A stretch of 64,000 bases of DNA, from contig JAGCNL010000028.1 in the NCBI GenBank assembly GCA_017645945.1, forward strand, positions 123,788 to 187,787, given 5' to 3'. This DNA comes from Salinivirgaceae bacterium (GTDB lineage: Bacteria > Bacteroidota > Bacteroidia > Bacteroidales > SZUA-534). Below the pieces are notes generated by a model, which was given only the letters and a program-made list of their open reading frames with translations, did not search any database and had not been told where the DNA came from. Shown here piece by piece: positions 8,178-20,061 of this stretch (within the stretch, counting starts at the first letter, position 1; every line of letters begins with the position of its first letter). Made by a program: the position numbers and the translations under genes.

Positions 8178-9584
8178 TTATTGTTCGAAGAAGAAGTCTT
8201 GCAAGCCGTTGATGTCGGCAGGTGTAAGTGTTGAAGTGCCTTCGAAGATGGCATCGATAGCTTTCTGCAACTCCTCGTGTGAAATGTAATTATCGTTATC
8301 GATATCAACGCTCTTATACTTGGCAGGTATGCCCTTAGAAGCATCTATATTGCTTCCTCCCTCTGACGCAGAAGTGTTCGAGTAAGCTCGCGTGTCAGTG
8401 TGTTTTACGGCATCAGGATTGTAAAGCAGCATAATAATCTGCTTGTCAGTCAATTGAATACCGCTTGCGCTAACAATTTTGCCCAGCGGAGTGTTCGGCT
8501 CCTTGTCGATATAATCTGGAACACCATCCTTATCAGTATCAAGCGGACAACCGAACTGGTTGACTTTTACGTCTTTTGGCGTTCCTGGGCACTCGTCGTT
8601 GAAGTCGTCAACACCATCACCATCCTCATCAAGATTGTCGGTTATGATGAACTTCAAGTTGCGGAAATTCTCAACTGCGGCAAGTTCCTCATCGGTAGAG
8701 AACAAGTCAATCGACAATGATACATAAGTATTTAGCAGAATGTCGTTCTTCCAGCCCTTGCCACCTTTCACATTGTCGATGTAATCGGTCATGGGGAAAT
8801 GGGCAGCACAACCAATACGGCAAGTGACGCGGTCAGTTATTGTCACATTGAAACCTGCATCAACAGGGAAGGCCACGCTGGTTTTAGCATAATCGCCATA
8901 GCCATAAAGGTCAAGTTTGCGCAAGTCGGTTTCGTATTCATAGTCGCGGACAATTATTACACCTCGGTCGTCGCGGATTGTGCCGTCGGGCCAATAGACG
9001 TATGCTTTGTTATCGGCATTCAGAAAATCGCCTTTTGATGAGAACTGGAAAAACTCAACGCCCAACGAAACGTAGGGGTGGATTGGTCGTTTGCGCTCAA
9101 GAATATGGTTGAAATTGTAGGCCACAGAAACACCGCCGGCAAAAATCTGCGAGCGGAAGTTGGCAACGTTCAGCATATCAGCACGTTGCGCATCGTTCAT
9201 AAACACCACCCTGTCGGGATTCACCTTTCCATCGATAACTAGTTGTGAGAAATCAATTTTTGTCTCATTTTCAGCACAATATACGCTTCCGCCAACGCGG
9301 CCCAATGTTCCATGGAATTCAATATCGAAATATTTGCTGACGTTACGGCTAATAAGAAATCTGTACGATGTCAGACCGTTGATGGGGGTGCGGAAATAAT
9401 CGACCACATCGCCATAAAAAGAAAAGTTACCGACACCGAAGCCGATAACTGGTTTGAAAGCCGCACTTGTTGCCTCCTCATCTTCAGAAAGCAACACCGA
9501 CAGGTAATCCTCGTCGATGTCCTCCTGCGCAACTACCTGAAAGCAGGACAACAATCCTAATATGGCAATCAATAATTTCTTCAT
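8178..9584 (-). CDS. Outer-membrane beta-barrel protein with thrombospondin-3 repeats and a C-terminal EF hand
   Basis: The start is ATG 9584; the frame extends only two more codons, from a TTG. There is a signal peptide (KKLLIAILGLLSCFQVVAQ). About 290 residues of beta-barrel-like sequence with many aromatic alternating strands follow. Next come two type-3 thrombospondin Ca-binding repeats (DEDGDGVDDFNDECPGTP and DTDKDGVPDYID), and finally an EF-hand loop DIDNDNYISHEE near the C-terminus. TSP3 stalks normally link a barrel to an OmpA domain; here the OmpA domain is missing and an EF hand takes its place. A role in calcium-stabilised envelope structure is inferred. Confidence 0.8.
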   Translation of the reverse strand: MKKLLIAILGLLSCFQVVAQEDIDEDYLSVLLSEDEEATSAAFKPVIGFGVGNFSFYGDVVDYFRTPINGLTSYRFLISRNVSKYFDIEFHGTLGRVGGSVYCAENETKIDFSQLVIDGKVNPDRVVFMNDAQRADMLNVANFRSQIFAGGVSVAYNFNHILERKRPIHPYVSLGVEFFQFSSKGDFLNADNKAYVYWPDGTIRDDRGVIIVRDYEYETDLRKLDLYGYGDYAKTSVAFPVDAGFNVTITDRVTCRIGCAAHFPMTDYIDNVKGGKGWKNDILLNTYVSLSIDLFSTDEELAAVENFRNLKFIITDNLDEDGDGVDDFNDECPGTPKDVKVNQFGCPLDTDKDGVPDYIDKEPNTPLGKIVSASGIQLTDKQIIMLLYNPDAVKHTDTRAYSNTSASEGGSNIDASKGIPAKYKSVDIDNDNYISHEELQKAIDAIFEGTSTLTPADINGLQDFFFEQ

Positions 9585-9613
9585 CAACAATTCTTTATCT
9601 CCAACTTCACCCT

Positions 9614-11089
9614 TTATTTATACCATTTTTGGCTTGTTATCATCAGTGCCTCTTGAACAGTTATGCGCATTCCGTTGTTGTAGGCCGATACGAAAGCGTC
9701 GTGGATTGGGGTGTTGTTCCAGACATAAACCCTATAATCGCGCGCATCTTTGTACTCGCTGAAATTACCCACGGTGTATTTATTCCAGCCGTTGTGTATC
9801 TCAACTTGTACTTGGTCGGTGATATTCAAGCGTTTGAAATAATTTTTTCCTACGAGGCGATGGCCTGCGGCGATCTGCACTCTGAACGCAACACCCTGCT
9901 CAGGCGACGGCACATCTGACAAATCTTCTGCTGTTGCCCTATATGGACGATTGACTTGATGCGCGGAAGTTTGCGAACTTGGTGTGTACGAAGGTGTTGT
10001 GGTTGACTTCGATACAGGTTCGTTCGATGCGTAAACTGGCTCCGAAACGGTTGTTGTAGCCGGAGTTGACGGAGTGTATGTCGACGGAGCGGTAGTTTCA
10101 GGTGTCGATGTTGGTTCGTACGAGTAAGTTGGTTCCGGGGCCGGAGTGTACGATGATATAGGTTTAGCCGGCTCTGGCTCAGGTTCCGTACTTGCTTGCA
10201 CAAGCAGCGGCTCTTCCTCGCCCTTCTCCAAATCAACACTGCGCTCTGCAATATTTATTGTCTTGGTACGGTCCGATTCAGCATACGAGAATGTTCCAAT
10301 GATTTGGAATTCCTCGTCAGGAATTTCTCCTTCGGGGATAAGTTTGTAAGAAACCACGAAATTGTCCTCACCTGAGTTGTTTGGCATATTCATCCACAAG
10401 AACTTGACAATGTGATTCTTATAAGTGAAAATCGAGTTTTTCGATTTGATGCTTTCTGCTCGGTAACCAACAGGAATTTGCTCTTGAACCTTGCCAAATC
10501 CGCTGAGGTTTCCTTTGTTGATTAAAAGATTGACAATCACCTCATTATCAGAATTCAAATATGGTTTTTGTCTGATGCAGTCAACGGTTTTCAGATTGAC
10601 TTGCACATCACCTTTCTGTATCACCATTGTTGGCTGATTGGTAAGGTTTTGTGCGGTTTCGTCAGTAATAATCTGCACCGATTTATTATCGAGATTTGCG
10701 ACTTGCACCGCATTATCCATAATATAAGAGAATGAACCTCCGAAATTGTAACTGCCTGCAGCAATTCCAGGATCGACTTGGATGGCGTATGAAACAACCA
10801 ATTCCTTGTCGTAAGGAACTTTCATCCACTGGATTTTAACTTTTTGGTCTACAAATGAAAAGTCGCCGTTTGCAGTTTGTCTTGCCACAGCTTTGAAACC
10901 ATCGGGCAGCTTCTGCTGAAAACGGGCGAATCCTTCAATGTCACCTTTTTTGATAGTAACCTCAACCAAAAACTCACTATCGCTTTGGGCTGAATCGGGC
11001 ATATTCAACGATAATGACACAGGTTCGCCTACCAGGCCGAACAACATTAAAACGCTGATAATCCCTAAAATTAAATTCGATTTAAGCAT
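9614..11089 (-). CDS. Secreted two-repeat protein with Pro/Thr linker and SPOR-like C-terminus
   Basis: 491 aa. A hydrophobic N-terminal segment (about residues 6-24) acts as a signal. Two homologous beta-rich domains follow (roughly 27-140 and 165-280). They share the pattern KGxxxGFxxxQxxxPxGxxA ... WMxxP ... VSY. A Pro/Thr/Ser-rich linker of about 100 residues comes next, then a C-terminal domain starting FRVQIAAGHR that looks like a SPOR peptidoglycan-binding fold. The gene lies 29 bp upstream of the TSP3 barrel gene in the same direction, so they are likely an envelope operon. I do not recognise a named family for the repeat domain. Confidence 0.7.
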   Translation of the reverse strand: MLKSNLILGIISVLMLFGLVGEPVSLSLNMPDSAQSDSEFLVEVTIKKGDIEGFARFQQKLPDGFKAVARQTANGDFSFVDQKVKIQWMKVPYDKELVVSYAIQVDPGIAAGSYNFGGSFSYIMDNAVQVANLDNKSVQIITDETAQNLTNQPTMVIQKGDVQVNLKTVDCIRQKPYLNSDNEVIVNLLINKGNLSGFGKVQEQIPVGYRAESIKSKNSIFTYKNHIVKFLWMNMPNNSGEDNFVVSYKLIPEGEIPDEEFQIIGTFSYAESDRTKTINIAERSVDLEKGEEEPLLVQASTEPEPEPAKPISSYTPAPEPTYSYEPTSTPETTAPSTYTPSTPATTTVSEPVYASNEPVSKSTTTPSYTPSSQTSAHQVNRPYRATAEDLSDVPSPEQGVAFRVQIAAGHRLVGKNYFKRLNITDQVQVEIHNGWNKYTVGNFSEYKDARDYRVYVWNNTPIHDAFVSAYNNGMRITVQEALMITSQKWYK

Positions 11090-11391
11090 AAATTAATTCT
11101 GCGTAAAGCAAACTAAACATTCTGCTAAATTAGCCAAAAACCCCATACAATCAACCGTTCGCGGCCTTTTGTAAACGTTTTTTTTAACACTGTCCTGTTT
11201 ACATTTTCTTGCTTGATTCATTATTCTGTTGAAAAACAGTGTCTTAATAAAGCGAATCGATCTTTCAATCCATAATAAAAAAAACAGCCGAATAGGGTTT
11301 AAACACTTGTAAACAACCTATTTCGGCCATTTTTTGAATATCTGGCGCGTTGTTAAATCACGTCAGTGGCATATTAAGGTAAATCGGTCTA
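11090..11391. other. 302-bp intergenic region
   Basis: It lies between the nucleoside kinase gene (3' end) and the repeat protein gene (5' end), both on the minus strand. It should hold the promoter of the latter, but I find no clean TAnnTTTG on the minus strand. The only clear element is the terminator at 11277-11328. Confidence 0.5.
11277..11328 (-). terminator. Terminator after the nucleoside kinase gene
   Basis: Arms GCCGAATAGG (11287-11296) and CCTATTTCGGC (11317-11327) pair with one bulged base. An inner GTTT/AAAC pairing extends the stem. On the minus strand eight T follow. It sits 64 bp past the stop. Confidence 0.75.
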
Positions 11392-13044
11392 TCAATACTT
11401 GAAGCTGCTGCCGCCGAAGAATTCCCTCAAAACCGACGTTGGCGGAATCTCATTGTCGGGAATCGGCTGGACGTAGCTCAGGAATTTCAGCAGTCGCAAA
11501 GCCTCGCGGTAGGCGTTGCAGTTTGGCGGAACCTGCTGCAGCACAGGCTCGACATAGCGCTTCAGCACACCAGTCTCGTAAACCATGGCCGTATTGAACA
11601 TAATATCAGCACGTTCCTGGTTCGGGAAGATGTGCTTGTCCTCGCCGCGGCGCACGCTCGGCCAGCGGTCGATGGTGTCTTTTGCGCTGTAGCCGCGGTA
11701 GCGATAATCGCGCACAATGCGGCGGATAAGTCGCGTGTCAGTGGTGGGTATGCGGTTGTGGTTGTCGAGCGAAAGGGTGGTGAGCGCCGACACATAAACC
11801 CTGAATTTCAGACTGTCGTCGATGTGGGCGGTGAGTTTCGGATTCAGTGCGTGAATGCCTTCGGCAATGATGATGCTGTTGGCGTCGAGGTGCATTTTCT
11901 CTCCGTCGAAGAAACGCTTGCCGTCTTTGAACGAGAATTTTGGCACGTCGATGGTTTTGCCTTCGAACAGTGCGTTCAAATCGTTGTTAAGATACGGAAT
12001 ATCAAGTGCTTCAAGTGCTTCAAAGTCATACTCGCCGTTCTCGTCGCGTGGTGTGAGCTCACGGTCAACAAAATAGTTGTCGAGCGACAGCGTAACAGGG
12101 TTATAACCTGCCACTTTCAACTGAATGGCAAGTTTGTTGGCAGTGGTTGTCTTGCCCGACGACGACGGTCCGGAAAGCAGCACCAGACGCGGTTGCGGCG
12201 AGCGTGTGGCAATCATGTCGGCGATCTGCGCCAGTTTCTTCTCTTGCAGAGCCTCCGATATTTTTATCAGTTCGCCGATGCTACCGTCATCAATATGTTG
12301 GTTGATATTGCTCATGTAGCTGATATTCAATATTCTGCCCCATTTTTTGAATTCGTGTAGAACATCGAACATCTTATCCTGAGGCTCAAGTTTGGCAACG
12401 GCGTTCGGGTTGTCAGAGTACGGAGCGCGAAGCAGCATTCCATCGTAATATTTATCGATGCTGAACACTTTCAAATAGCCAGTCGATGGCAGAAGACAGC
12501 CATAGAAATAGTCTATCACATCGTCGAGATAATAGACTGAAGAATAGAGATGTGCGCGTGTTTTGAGCAGTTGCGATTTTTCGTGATAACCGAACTCGTC
12601 GAATAGTTTTGAAGCTTCATCTGCGAGCATGCGCTTGCGGATAAATGGCAGGTCGAGTTCGATTATGTGCCGCATCTGGCGGTCGATTTCGGCAACTTGT
12701 TCCTCTGTAACAGAGTCAACACCTTCAATTTCACAGTAATATCCGTTTGAAATGGAATGCTCGATTTTCAAATTGTGTCCTGGCAAAATGTCGTGGACGG
12801 CCTTGTAGAGCACGAAGCTCAACGAACGGTCGTACATTCGCTTGCCATCTGGATAGGTAAAATCAATAAATTCAACAACATACGGATTGAACAACGCGAA
12901 ATCAAGCTCTTTAATCTTGTTGTTGACGTATGCCGCGTAAACGGGTTTCCCAATAAAACCCATATCAACTGCAACTTGCTGTAATGTAGTACCTTGCGGG
13001 TAATTTCGCCGTTCGCCGTTGTTGACGCAAATAATTTCAATCAT
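11392..13044 (-). CDS. Nucleoside kinase (TGS domain plus uridine-kinase-like P-loop domain)
   Basis: 550 aa. Residues 1-60 form a TGS-like domain and 61-250 resemble the second N-terminal domain of threonyl-tRNA synthetase. The kinase domain follows, with P loop SGPSSSGKTT at residues 291-300, then DNYFVDRELTPRDENGEYDFE and the IIAEGIHALNP segment typical of uridine kinase/phosphoribulokinase. Proteins with this domain order are common in Bacteroidetes and Firmicutes and are annotated as nucleoside kinases; the true substrate is not settled. The gene is intact and has its own terminator. Confidence 0.85.
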   Translation of the reverse strand: MIEIICVNNGERRNYPQGTTLQQVAVDMGFIGKPVYAAYVNNKIKELDFALFNPYVVEFIDFTYPDGKRMYDRSLSFVLYKAVHDILPGHNLKIEHSISNGYYCEIEGVDSVTEEQVAEIDRQMRHIIELDLPFIRKRMLADEASKLFDEFGYHEKSQLLKTRAHLYSSVYYLDDVIDYFYGCLLPSTGYLKVFSIDKYYDGMLLRAPYSDNPNAVAKLEPQDKMFDVLHEFKKWGRILNISYMSNINQHIDDGSIGELIKISEALQEKKLAQIADMIATRSPQPRLVLLSGPSSSGKTTTANKLAIQLKVAGYNPVTLSLDNYFVDRELTPRDENGEYDFEALEALDIPYLNNDLNALFEGKTIDVPKFSFKDGKRFFDGEKMHLDANSIIIAEGIHALNPKLTAHIDDSLKFRVYVSALTTLSLDNHNRIPTTDTRLIRRIVRDYRYRGYSAKDTIDRWPSVRRGEDKHIFPNQERADIMFNTAMVYETGVLKRYVEPVLQQVPPNCNAYREALRLLKFLSYVQPIPDNEIPPTSVLREFFGGSSFKY

Positions 13045-13277
13045 AGTTTAACTTTTTTGAGCAATTTAACATAATCTCATATAATCCATTTCAATTTGGC
13101 TTTCAACAAAAACGCTTCGTGCGATTCCGTTTCAAGCAGGATTAAAGTTATCCGATTTGGTTGAATCAGCAAAATCTAAAACGAAAAACTTATGATTTTT
13201 TTGCGACAAAAAATTGCGCAAGCGCATCAATGCCTGTGCAGAAGGTTGATAATCAGCTGGTTGTTTAAATTGGTGAA

Positions 13278-16124
<2,847 letters not shown>

Positions 16125-16144
16125 ACAACTGTTGTAAAAGCGCA

Positions 16145-16152
16145 CAAAAGTA
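16145..16152 (-). promoter_or_regulatory. -7 box (TACTTTTG) of uvrA
   Basis: It is a perfect TAnnTTTG on the minus strand, 20 nt before ATG 16124. It decides the start codon, because the longer reading frame begins upstream of it. No clear -33 box. Confidence 0.55.
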
Positions 16153-16515
16153 GTCAATAATTGGCAGTTGACGGTGGGTTAGGGGATATTGTTGTTCAAA
16201 AAGATTGAATTTGAATGTTTGCAAGTGTGAGATGTCGAGTTATCTGTTTTAATTACAATTATATATGAGTATTGATGGTCGTGGCGGCATATATATTATA
16301 TTGTAAATGGTATGAAACGATAGAGAATTTCTTCAGGCAATAATTACAAAGATTACGGTTGGTTTGAATCGTTGGAGTGCGCTAATGTGATGAATTTCAT
16401 TGGCTTAAATCAATTGCAATGAGGCTCATGCAACTCTGCCGTCACACCTTCAATTCATGGCTGTAAGTGAAATTCGTAAAATCCGCCGTCACACCTTATA
16501 TAATAGCAAAAGCCG

Positions 16516-16523
16516 TATCTTTG
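16516..16523 (+). promoter_or_regulatory. -7 box (TATCTTTG) of lysC
   Basis: It is a perfect TAnnTTTG followed by C. Transcription would start near 16530, giving a leader of about 115 nt that contains the hairpin at 16591-16620. No TTG is seen at the normal -33 distance; the direct repeat is there instead, which may mean activator dependence. Confidence 0.5.
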
Positions 16524-16590
16524 CAAGCACTGAAAATCGTTGGCGCACAAGGCGTCAGACACGATTTATCAGATTGAAAAAGTGAAAGTT

Positions 16591-16620
16591 GGGGACTGCA
16601 GTCGCCCGGCTTTTTTATTT
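16591..16620 (+). terminator. Possible attenuator hairpin in the lysC leader
   Basis: GGGGAC pairs with GTCGCCC (one bulged G) around a TGCA loop, then three bases and TTTTTTATTT. It lies between the promoter and the lysC start, so if it terminates it would be an attenuator. The 3-nt gap before the T tract weakens the call. Confidence 0.4.
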
Positions 16621-16644
16621 GATAACCTTAAAAACGAAAGTATC

Positions 16645-17967
16645 GTGCAAGTAATGAAATTTGGCGGAACGTCAGTCGGTTCGCCAGAACGCATCAGAGA
16701 AGTGGCCCGTCTGATTGACGACGGGAAACCGAAAATTGTTGTGCTGTCGGCAATGTCGGGAACGACAAACGCATTGGTTGAGATTGCCAACTATCTGTAT
16801 AAGAAGAACTTCGACGGCGCAAACGAAAAAATCAGCCAACTGGAGCAGAAATACTTCGGTGTGGTTGACGAATTGTTTACAACGCAGAAATACAAAGAGT
16901 TAGGCAACGACCTGATTAAAGGGCACTTCAGCCACATCCGCTCGTTCGCACGTGACATATTCACAATGTTCGAGGAGAAGGAAATTCTGGCACAAGGTGA
17001 GTTAATTTCCACTGCCTTAATGAATTATCACCTTCAGGAGACTGGCCGCAAATCGAACTTGATTTCGGCACTCAACTTTATGCGTATCGACAAGAGCGGT
17101 GAGCCTGATGACTATTACATCCGCGAGAATCTGCAGCGCGAACTGAAACAATGCGGTGACTACTACTTGATTATAACTCAAGGATTTATCTGCCGCAACG
17201 CAATGGGTAACATCGACAACTTGCAGCGCGGCGGTTCCGACTATTCGGCTTCGATTATCGGCGCAGCTGTCAACGCAGAGGAAATCATCATCTGGACCGA
17301 CATCGACGGTATGCACACCAACGACCCGCGTGTTGTTGAGCACACTCACTCGATTCCAGAACTTTCGTTCGACGAGGCTGCCGAGCTGGCATATTTCGGT
17401 GCAAAAATCCTGCATCCGACCTGCGTAATGCCTGCCAAACTGGCCAACATTCCAGTACGCATCAAAAACACAATGGAGCCGTCGGCGCAAGGCACAATCA
17501 TCAAAAAAGACGTGCCAAAAGTGCCAATCCGTGCCATCGCTGCCAAAGACGGCATCACAGCCATCAAAATCAAGAGTGACCGCATGCTTATGGCTCACGG
17601 GTTCCTGCGCAAAGTGTTCGAAATTTTTGAGACTTACGAGACATCTATCGATATGATTACCACTTCGGAAGTGGGTGTTTCGGTAACCATCGACAACACC
17701 AAAAACCTCGAGCCGATTGTGAACGAACTGCACAAATACGGCACCGTTGAGGCCGAAGGCGACTATGTAATCATCTGTGTTGTAGGCGATTTGCACTCGA
17801 ATTCGAAAGGGTTCGGCGGCACCATTCTGTCAGCTTTGAATGACATTCCAATCCGAATGATTTCGTACGGCGGCAGCAACTTCAACGTATCGGTTCTGGT
17901 GAAGTCGGAATACAAGAGTCAGGCGCTCAACAGTTTGAGCCACAGTATTTTCACCGACGAAAAATAA
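16645..17967 (+). CDS. lysC: Aspartate kinase
   Basis: The enzyme phosphorylates aspartate in the first step of the lysine/DAP, threonine and methionine pathways. About 440 aa. The N-terminal kinase domain begins KFGGTSVGSPERI and contains GGSDYSASIIGA and WTDIDGMHTNDPR. Two ACT domains follow, the usual site of feedback control. I choose GTG 16645 (or ATG 16654, three codons on) because the conserved KFGGTSVG must be near the N-terminus. A longer frame from TTG 16540 would translate through the leader hairpin. lysA follows after 6 bp. Confidence 0.95.
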   Translation: MQVMKFGGTSVGSPERIREVARLIDDGKPKIVVLSAMSGTTNALVEIANYLYKKNFDGANEKISQLEQKYFGVVDELFTTQKYKELGNDLIKGHFSHIRSFARDIFTMFEEKEILAQGELISTALMNYHLQETGRKSNLISALNFMRIDKSGEPDDYYIRENLQRELKQCGDYYLIITQGFICRNAMGNIDNLQRGGSDYSASIIGAAVNAEEIIIWTDIDGMHTNDPRVVEHTHSIPELSFDEAAELAYFGAKILHPTCVMPAKLANIPVRIKNTMEPSAQGTIIKKDVPKVPIRAIAAKDGITAIKIKSDRMLMAHGFLRKVFEIFETYETSIDMITTSEVGVSVTIDNTKNLEPIVNELHKYGTVEAEGDYVIICVVGDLHSNSKGFGGTILSALNDIPIRMISYGGSNFNVSVLVKSEYKSQALNSLSHSIFTDEK

Positions 17968-17973
17968 ATCACG

Positions 17974-19116
17974 ATGAACTTTGACTTGAAACAATTCGAA
18001 GGGCTGAAAACGCCGTTTTACTGGTACGACTCGCAACTGTTCGACGAGACGTTGAAAACCGTCAAATCGCTGGCTGACAAGCACGGCTATCATGTGCACT
18101 ATGCCGTGAAAGCCAACGGCAACCTTGAGATTCTGCGCCGAGTGAATGCTGCCGGTCTTGGCACCGACTGCGTGAGTGGTAACGAGATTCTGCAAAGCAT
18201 TGCCGCAGGAATCGCACCCGACAAAATTGCGTTTGCCGGTGTTGGCAAGAGCGATGAGGAGATTCGTATCGGCTTGGAAAACAATATTTTCTGCTTCAAC
18301 TGCGAGTCGATTCCTGAAATTGAGGTGATTGATGAGATTGCGGGGCAAATGGGCAAACGTGCACACATCGCGCTGCGCATCAACCCCAACGTGCATGCTT
18401 CAACGCACCACTATATCACCACAGGCTTGGAGGAGAACAAGTTCGGCATCAACACATGGGCGCTTGACGACGTGCTGAAGGTGCTGGAGCATACAAAGAA
18501 CATCGAGCTTATCGGTCTGCATTTCCATATTGGTTCGCAAATTCTTGATATGCAGGATTTTCGCAATCTCTGCACTCGTGTAAACGAGATTCAGGAATGG
18601 TTCTACGCCCGCAAAATCATTGTTGACCACATCAACGTTGGTGGCGGACTTGGCGTGAACTACGAACAGCCTGACAAACAACCGATTCCGACATTTGAGG
18701 AATACTTCAAAGTGTTTGCCGAATCGCTGAAACTGCGTCCGAAACAGCAATTGCACTTTGAGTTGGGCCGCGCCATTGTCGCACAATGCGGCAGCCTGAT
18801 AACCAAAGTGTTATACGTCAAGAACGGCACAAACAAGAAGTTCGCCATTGTTGATGCTGGCTTCACTGAGCTTATCCGTCCGGCGCTGTATCAAGCTGTG
18901 CACAAGATTGAAAACATCAGCAGCAGTGAGCCTGCCGAGAAGTACGATGTTGTGGGACCAATCTGCGAGTCGTCTGACTGCTTTGCCAAGTCGATTGAGT
19001 TGGCAGGTTGCCATCGCGGCGACCTTCTGGCTATCCGTACAGCGGGCGCTTACGGCGAGGCCATGGCTTCAACCTACAATTTGAGGACTTTGGTTAAGGG
19101 ATATTTTTCGAAGTAA
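17974..19116 (+). CDS. lysA: Diaminopimelate decarboxylase
   Basis: This PLP enzyme makes L-lysine from meso-diaminopimelate, the last step of the pathway that lysC starts. The 380-aa protein has HYAVKANGNLEIL with the PLP lysine, the GGGLGVNY phosphate loop, ELGRAIVAQCG, and the active-site CESSDCF and GAYGEAMAS segments. It lies 6 bp after lysC and ends at a terminator, so the two form a tight lysine operon. Confidence 0.96.
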   Translation: MNFDLKQFEGLKTPFYWYDSQLFDETLKTVKSLADKHGYHVHYAVKANGNLEILRRVNAAGLGTDCVSGNEILQSIAAGIAPDKIAFAGVGKSDEEIRIGLENNIFCFNCESIPEIEVIDEIAGQMGKRAHIALRINPNVHASTHHYITTGLEENKFGINTWALDDVLKVLEHTKNIELIGLHFHIGSQILDMQDFRNLCTRVNEIQEWFYARKIIVDHINVGGGLGVNYEQPDKQPIPTFEEYFKVFAESLKLRPKQQLHFELGRAIVAQCGSLITKVLYVKNGTNKKFAIVDAGFTELIRPALYQAVHKIENISSSEPAEKYDVVGPICESSDCFAKSIELAGCHRGDLLAIRTAGAYGEAMASTYNLRTLVKGYFSK

Positions 19117-19168
19117 GCACAGAGGACGCAAACGGAACAGAGAACACTGGGTTTTAATGAAATAGAGA

Positions 19169-19199
19169 AAAGCAGAGCTGATTGAGTTCTGCTTTTTTT
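19169..19199 (+). terminator. Terminator of the lysC-lysA operon
   Basis: AGCAGA pairs with TCTGCT around an 11-nt loop with further internal pairing, followed by seven T. Confidence 0.75.
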
Positions 19200-19303
19200 G
19201 TGGCATCCTACCAAAGAAATGGTATCATAATGATATTAAAACAATATCGAAAAGACATCACAAATATATTTATTTGTTTATTTTGCATCAAAAATGAAAC
19301 ACT

Positions 19304-19618
19304 ATGGGACAAGTATCAATGACCGTGAGAATGGACTCGCAACTGAAACAGCAGTTCAACGAGTTGTGCAACGAGATTGGGATGAGTGTGAACACGGCAA
19401 TTAATATTTTTGCCAATACCGCCGTTCGGACTCGCAGCATTCCGTTCCGTGTGGGCGTGTACACATCCGATGCTGAAGACGATGCGCTTAAAGCCTTCCG
19501 CGAGTATCGTGCAAAGATGATTGCATCTGACAGCCCCGAATTGACATTGGACGAAATAAACGAGGAAATTCGTCTCGCCCGTAAAGATTTGGCTAACAAG
19601 AAAAAGACAACTCTATGA
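19304..19618 (+). CDS. RelB/DinJ-family antitoxin
   Basis: 104 aa. The N-terminus QVSMTVRMDSQLKQQFNELC is the ribbon-helix-helix start of DinJ/RelB antitoxins, and GMSVNTAINIFANTAVR is the second helix pair of the RHH dimer. The C-terminal half should wrap the toxin. Its stop overlaps the next start by 4 bp. It would also be the autorepressor of the pair. DinJ normally partners YafQ (RelE fold); here the partner is a PIN protein. Confidence 0.85.
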   Translation: MGQVSMTVRMDSQLKQQFNELCNEIGMSVNTAINIFANTAVRTRSIPFRVGVYTSDAEDDALKAFREYRAKMIASDSPELTLDEINEEIRLARKDLANKKKTTL

Positions 19619-20028
19619 TATATGCCGTCATCGACACGAATGTCATTGTGTCTGCACATATCACAAAGAATCCAACTGCCGCAACAGCTTTAGTTTGGGA
19701 ATCCGTTTTGCAAGGCAAAATCATCCCCGTTTTCAACAATGAAATCATTGAAGAATACTTGGAAGTATTGAACCGCAAGAAATTTAACATTCCTGAATCA
19801 CTGATAGATATGGCTATCGGTAGAATCTTGAAGAACGGCGTGCGAGGAGAACGCATAATGAGCGGCGAAATCTTCCCCGACCTGCAGGACGCAGTGTTTT
19901 ACGAAGTGGCTCTCTCGAAGGATGATGCCTATCTTGTAACTGGCAACACCAAACATTTTCCCCAAACACCAATTGTGGTTACGCCTACGGATATGGTTGA
20001 GATTCTGAGAAGAAATCAATTACTGTAA
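19615..20028 (+). CDS. PIN-domain toxin (putative ribonuclease)
   Basis: 137 aa. IDTNVIVSA at residues 6-14 supplies the first metal-binding Asp (D7). EIIEEYLEVL gives the conserved Glu and helix, and DLQDAVFYEVAL with DDAYLVTGN gives the remaining acidic residues of the PIN active site. It belongs to the COG1569-like group of predicted toxins. Translation is coupled to the antitoxin by a 4-bp overlap, and a terminator follows. Target RNA unknown. Confidence 0.85.
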   Translation: MIYAVIDTNVIVSAHITKNPTAATALVWESVLQGKIIPVFNNEIIEEYLEVLNRKKFNIPESLIDMAIGRILKNGVRGERIMSGEIFPDLQDAVFYEVALSKDDAYLVTGNTKHFPQTPIVVTPTDMVEILRRNQLL

Positions 20029-20061
20029 ATCAGTGTTTTAAATACAAATATTAAAACAAAC

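Larger units (their letters stand above)
16158..16644. promoter_or_regulatory. uvrA-lysC intergenic region and lysC leader, with 13-bp direct repeat
   Basis: The region holds the divergent promoters. An exact 13-bp direct repeat GCCGTCACACCTT occurs at 16438-16450 and 16485-16497, start to start 47 bp, just upstream of the lysC -7 box, so it could be an operator pair. The first 250 bp show nothing recognisable. I find no match to the lysine riboswitch core and no amino-acid-rich leader peptide. Confidence 0.5.

Noticed and set aside
16125..16157. Extended N-terminus of UvrA from TTG 16157
   Set aside because: A perfect -7 promoter box (16145-16152) lies inside this stretch, and ATG 16124 gives the normal UvrA start.
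16540..16644. Extended N-terminus of aspartate kinase from TTG 16540
   Set aside because: The 35 extra residues lie over the leader hairpin and precede the conserved KFGGTSVG start of the family; GTG 16645 or ATG 16654 fits better.
16158..16644. Lysine riboswitch upstream of lysC
   Set aside because: No match to the conserved core or the long multi-helix layout of the L box; the leader after the -7 box is only about 115 nt.
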